Below, in pieces: positions 4,671 through 7,614 of a DNA stretch of 7,614 nucleotides (the first letter of the stretch is position 1; each line of letters begins with the position of its first letter). The translations under genes were made by a program, and so were the position numbers. The DNA lies in assembly GCA_026415015.1 (NCBI GenBank), contig JAOAHW010000090.1, positions 1 to 7,614 of the forward strand, read 5' to 3'. Source of the stretch: Syntrophorhabdaceae bacterium. GTDB taxonomy: Bacteria > Desulfobacterota > Syntrophorhabdia > Syntrophorhabdales > Syntrophorhabdaceae. A model generated the notes under the pieces. The model ran no database searches. It worked only from the letters and a program-made list of their open reading frames with translations, and had not been told where the DNA came from.

Positions 4671-6238
4671 AAGAGATATCCGATAAGATAAAAGAAGCCG
4701 TAGCCTCTGTTGAGCCTGTTGAAACCCCATATGAACAGAGGGGTTATCATCTTGCTATCGAGGCAACAAGGACAAATATAGTTGATATAGTAAACTTTTT
4801 CGATAAATCAGGTTTCTACCTTGCTGATATGTGCTGCGTTGACTATATAGACTATCTTGAGGTCGTCTATCTCTTTAATAATCACAATCAAGTATGCAGG
4901 GTAAAGGTGACATTAAAGGTTGACCCTGATAAACCCTCAGCGCCTACCATCTCCCATATCTATAAGATCGCCCGGTGGTATGAAAGGGAGATCCACGAGT
5001 TCTTTGGTGTCCTATTCGATGGTCATCCCTTTATGACCTATCTTTTTCTCCATGACCAGATAGACTTCTATCCATTGAGAAAAAAACAGGTCCCTGTCCC
5101 TGAAGAGGACAAAAAGCTCCTCAATTCCTTCAACCCTGGAGAACAAGAGGATGGATTCTTCCTGAACCTTGGTCCCCAGCATCCAAGTACACACGGAGTA
5201 TTGAGGGTTGTTGTAAAGATGAACGGCGAGTATATGCTCAGTGCCGAGCCTGTCCTTGGTTATCTCCACAGGATGCACGAAAAAATGGCAGAGAACAGGA
5301 CATACCAGCAGTTCTATCCCAATGCAGCAAGGATGGACTATTTAGGGGCGCTGAATTTTAATCTTGGTTATGTTACTACTGTGGAGAAACTGTGTGGTAT
5401 AGAGGTGCCTGAACGTGCCCAATATATAAGGACAATAACTGCAGAGCTAAACAGGATATCAAGCCACCTCCTGTGGCTCGGTGCATTTGTAGCAGACTTA
5501 GGTGGGCTTACACCATTTCTCTATACCTTTGATGACAGGGAAAACATACTCGATATACTTGAGGCAGTAGCAGGTTCAAGACTAACCTATTCCTATCTTA
5601 GATTTGGCGGGCTCTTCAATGATGTGGATGATGATTTTGTTGCCAATGTAAGAAAATTCATAGACCGTCTGAGAAGCCGCTTCAGTATGTATGAAAGGCT
5701 TATAACAGGCAATGTGATATTTATAAACAGGGTGAAGAATATAGGGGTCATGGATGAAACCTACCCTCTGAAATATGGTTGCTCTGGCCCAGTCATAAGA
5801 AGTATTGGCATACCCTTTGATATAAGAAAACATGAACCCTATGCAGTCTATGACAGGATTAACTTTAATGTGGCCACAGGGACAAACGGTGATAACATGG
5901 ACCGTTACCTTGTACGTATAAAAGAGATGGAGATAAGCCTTGATATCATAGAAAAGGCATTAAAAGACCTGCCAACAGGGCCTGTAAAGGCAGAGAAGAT
6001 ACCAAAGAAACTAAAGCCACCTAAAGGAGACATATACCATACTGTAGAGTCTCCAAGGGGTGAGTTAGGTATTTATATAGTAAGTGATGAGAGTGATGTC
6101 CCATACAGGATGAGGTGGAGGGTACCATCATATTCAAATCTTATGACCTTTCCACAACTTGCAGAGGGGTCCCTCATTGCCGATGCCATTGCAACCCTTG
6201 GTAGCTATGATTTGGTTATACCTGAAATAGATAGATAA
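4664..6238 (+). CDS. nuoC: NADH-quinone oxidoreductase fused subunit C/D (NuoCD)
   Basis: A single 524-codon frame joins NuoC (about 1-140) and NuoD (about 160-524); the symbol nuoCD would also be used. NuoC supports the peripheral arm, and NuoD forms the quinone cavity with NuoB. The NuoC signature is RWYEREIHEFFGVLFDGHP (104-122) followed by LFLHDQIDFYPLRK. The linker is residues 141-163, rich in charge. NuoD begins FFLNLGPQHPSTHGVLR (165-181); both histidines of the quinone loop (H173, H177) are present, as is Y226 in RMDYLGAL, matching the quinone-contacting tyrosine of other complexes. Later landmarks are ELNRISSHLLWLG (261-273), YGCSGPVIRSIG, and a C-terminus ending in GSYDLVIPEIDR, the normal NuoD end. 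There is no frameshift at the fusion point. ATG 4664 sits in the nuoB stop (ATGGTAA). Confidence 0.96.
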   Translation: MVKEISDKIKEAVASVEPVETPYEQRGYHLAIEATRTNIVDIVNFFDKSGFYLADMCCVDYIDYLEVVYLFNNHNQVCRVKVTLKVDPDKPSAPTISHIYKIARWYEREIHEFFGVLFDGHPFMTYLFLHDQIDFYPLRKKQVPVPEEDKKLLNSFNPGEQEDGFFLNLGPQHPSTHGVLRVVVKMNGEYMLSAEPVLGYLHRMHEKMAENRTYQQFYPNAARMDYLGALNFNLGYVTTVEKLCGIEVPERAQYIRTITAELNRISSHLLWLGAFVADLGGLTPFLYTFDDRENILDILEAVAGSRLTYSYLRFGGLFNDVDDDFVANVRKFIDRLRSRFSMYERLITGNVIFINRVKNIGVMDETYPLKYGCSGPVIRSIGIPFDIRKHEPYAVYDRINFNVATGTNGDNMDRYLVRIKEMEISLDIIEKALKDLPTGPVKAEKIPKKLKPPKGDIYHTVESPRGELGIYIVSDESDVPYRMRWRVPSYSNLMTFPQLAEGSLIADAIATLGSYDLVIPEIDR

Positions 6239-6242
6239 GGAG
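6237..6242 (+). promoter_or_regulatory. Ribosome binding site setting the TTG start of nuoH
   Basis: AAGGAG begins in the stop codon of nuoCD and ends 8 bases before a TTG at 6251. No in-frame ATG lies before the first membrane segment, so this site decides for the TTG as start. Confidence 0.75.
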
Positions 6243-6250
6243 TATCTAAT

Positions 6251-7234
6251 TTGTGTGGATTAGATAATATAATAGCAATAGTGGGCAAAGAGATTGTAAG
6301 GCTCATCTTAGGGCTAATCGGTGTCCTCATTGTAGTGGTTGTGAATGCCCTGATACTTACCTGGGTGGAGAGAAAGGTAAGCGGCCATATGCAGAAGAGG
6401 ATAGGACCAAAAGAGGTGGGACCCTATGGACTCATCCAGCCCATAGCAGACGGCCTGAAGCTCTTAGGAAAGGAACTCTTAACCCCGGCCAATGTAGACA
6501 AACCCTTATATTATCTTGCCCCTGTTATTGTGTTTATCCCTGTCCTTGTCTCCTTTATAGTGATACCCTTTGATGGTTTCCTCCAGGTCAAGGATATAAA
6601 TGTGGGGATCCTCGTAATACTTGCATTCTCATCCCTGTCAGTGCTCTCAATCCTTATTGCAGGGTGGGGCTCAAACAACAAATATTCATTGATAGGTGCC
6701 ACAAGGAGTGTGGCCCAGAATATTGCCTACGAAATACCCCTCCTATTATCCCTTCTCCCTGTTGTTTTTATGGCAAATTCCTTATCTCTTAAGGATATTG
6801 TGGAGGCACAAAGAGATGGCTGGTTTGTATGGAGATGGCAGTTCTTTGCCTTCCTTATATATTTTATTGCAGCCACTGCAGAGACAAATAGGACACCCTT
6901 TGACCTCCCTGAGGCAGAGAGCGAGCTTGTTGCTGGTTTCCACACAGAGTATTCAGGCATGAGATTTGCCCTGTTCTTCCTTGCAGAATATACAAATATC
7001 TTTATAGCCAGTGCCATAGCAACTACATTTTTCCTTGGTGGCTACCTCGGACCAGTGCTGCCAGGTATTGTGTGGTTCTTTATAAAGACATATTTTCTTG
7101 TCTTTGTGATTATGTGGTTCAGGTGGACATTCCCCCGTGTGCGTTTTGATCAACTCCTGAATTTCTCTTGGAAGATACTGATACCTGTTGCATTTGCAAA
7201 CCTGATCGTAACAGGGGGTATTCTGAAACTATGA
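6251..7234 (+). CDS. nuoH: NADH-quinone oxidoreductase subunit H (NuoH)
   Basis: NuoH is the membrane subunit that builds the quinone access channel and the first part of the proton path. The 327-residue protein has about eight hydrophobic segments and the conserved cytoplasmic loops: WVERKVSGHMQKRIGPKEVGPYG (38-60), LIQPIADGLKLLGKE (61-75), WGSNNKYSLIGATRSVAQNIAYEIP (139-163), AETNRTPFDLPEAESELVAGFHTEYSGMRFALFFLAEY (210-247). The invariant charged residues around ETNR and EAESE are all kept. It starts with TTG at 6251, supported by AAGGAG 8 bases upstream, 12 bp after the nuoCD stop. Its direct position after nuoCD, without nuoE, nuoF and nuoG, is the main feature of this operon. nuoI follows after 10 bp. 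Confidence 0.96.
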   Translation: MCGLDNIIAIVGKEIVRLILGLIGVLIVVVVNALILTWVERKVSGHMQKRIGPKEVGPYGLIQPIADGLKLLGKELLTPANVDKPLYYLAPVIVFIPVLVSFIVIPFDGFLQVKDINVGILVILAFSSLSVLSILIAGWGSNNKYSLIGATRSVAQNIAYEIPLLLSLLPVVFMANSLSLKDIVEAQRDGWFVWRWQFFAFLIYFIAATAETNRTPFDLPEAESELVAGFHTEYSGMRFALFFLAEYTNIFIASAIATTFFLGGYLGPVLPGIVWFFIKTYFLVFVIMWFRWTFPRVRFDQLLNFSWKILIPVAFANLIVTGGILKL

Positions 7235-7244
7235 GGTTCTGTCA

Positions 7245-7572
7245 ATGGTAAAGGATGTAATAACAGGCGCTATTTCACTCCTTAAGGGTATGGGTGTCAC
7301 CATAAAGGTATTCTTCAGTCCTGTTGTTACAGTTCAGTATCCAAGGGAGACCGTAAATATTACACCTCGTTTCAGGGGACATACAAAGCTTGTGGCGGAT
7401 GATGAAAACCCTGAAAAGACAAGGTGTATTGTGTGCGGCATGTGTGAGAGAAACTGTCCCTCCAACTCTATTAAGGTTATAGGTGAGAAAAAAGAGGGGG
7501 AAAAGAAGAAGACCTTGACAAAGTATATACTCAATTTTACAACTTGCAGTCACTGTGGTCTGTGTGTAGAGA
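7245..7572 (+). CDS. nuoI: NADH-quinone oxidoreductase subunit I (NuoI), 3' end missing
   Basis: NuoI carries [4Fe-4S] clusters N6a and N6b, which relay electrons towards N2 in NuoB. About 109 genomic residues remain. The N-terminus has the family's SLLKGMGVTIKVFF and VQYPRE (30-35) and FRGHTKLV (43-50). The first ferredoxin motif is complete: C61, C64, C67 and C71 in CIVCGMCERNCP. The second, CSHCGLCVE (101-109), has three cysteines and stops where adapter sequence replaces the genome, so the fourth cysteine (position 111) and the rest of the protein are lost. The apparent tail ...HLTLPPSDL is adapter. TGAGG (7232-7236), overlapping the nuoH stop, is 8 bases before the ATG at 7245. It is not a biological truncation. 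Confidence 0.94.
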
Positions 7573-7614
7573 CTGTCTCTTATCCCCATCTGACGCTGCC
7601 GCCGAGCGATCTAG
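7573..7614 (-). other. Nextera read-1 adapter (reverse complement) with i5 index
   Basis: From 7573 the sequence is the reverse complement of the mosaic end (7573-7591), then the read-1 adapter (7592-7605), then GCGATCTA (7606-7613), the reverse complement of Nextera index N501/S501 (TAGATCGC). It differs from the adapter at 7584, 7586 and 7602, each an A-to-C change on this strand, which may explain why trimming missed it. Confidence 0.96.

Noticed and set aside
4664..6238. Frameshift or assembly error joining nuoC and nuoD
   Set aside because: The frame is open throughout, the linker is charged and plausible, and nuoCD fusions are a known natural form.
201..7572. DGR template repeat or reverse transcriptase within the window
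   Set aside because: I found no second copy of the RGGSW...GFR coding stretch and no reverse-transcriptase motifs in any frame; all larger ORFs have other assignments.
7275..7589. A 104-codon minus-strand ORF opposite nuoI
   Set aside because: It starts inside the adapter (MGIRDS) and lies antisense to a clear nuoI frame; it is a shadow.

Overview
The window looks like one assembled contig from a metagenome or draft genome of an AT-rich bacterium, with a single dense gene direction (+). Protein genes use many ATA (Ile) and AGG/AGA (Arg) codons and few strong Shine-Dalgarno sites. The gene content is DUF502, TatC, DedA, a lytic transglycosylase and a complex I operon with nuoH directly after a fused nuoCD. 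This suggests a Gram-negative, perhaps anaerobic lineage such as Nitrospirota (Thermodesulfovibrio-like) or a deltaproteobacterial group. That placement is a guess from style and gene order.

Both ends carry uncut Nextera library adapter. Bases 1-22 are the read-2 side adapter ending in the transposon mosaic end. Bases 7573-7614 are the reverse complement of the read-1 side adapter, with three A-to-C mismatches, and run on into an i5 index. The contig is therefore cut artificially at both ends, and translated ends such as MCIRDR... and ...HLTLPPSDL are not biology.

Bases 23-200 hold the 3' end of a GC-rich (about 65%) gene for a formylglycine-generating-enzyme-like (FGE/C-type-lectin fold) protein. 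Its last 35 codons have the layout expected of a variable region diversified by a diversity-generating retroelement (DGR). No template repeat or reverse transcriptase is in the window. At the stop codon the composition falls to about 32% GC.

Bases 411-3633 hold an envelope gene cluster: a DUF502 membrane protein, a divergent TatC, a DedA-family membrane protein, a small coiled-coil protein and a secreted lytic transglycosylase. Genes are overlapping or tightly spaced, with good candidate promoters ahead of DUF502 (341-370) and dedA (1712-1740). A 189-bp AT-rich gap with repeats separates this cluster from the next operon.

Bases 3823-7572 hold the start of a complex I operon: nuoA, nuoB, fused nuoCD, nuoH and a nuoI cut by the adapter. 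These encode the quinone-reducing connecting module and the first membrane subunits. nuoE, nuoF and nuoG, which make the NADH-oxidising module, are not in their usual place between nuoCD and nuoH. They may lie elsewhere, or the complex may accept electrons from another donor. I see no clearly new system; the DGR-like fragment is the most interesting lead.
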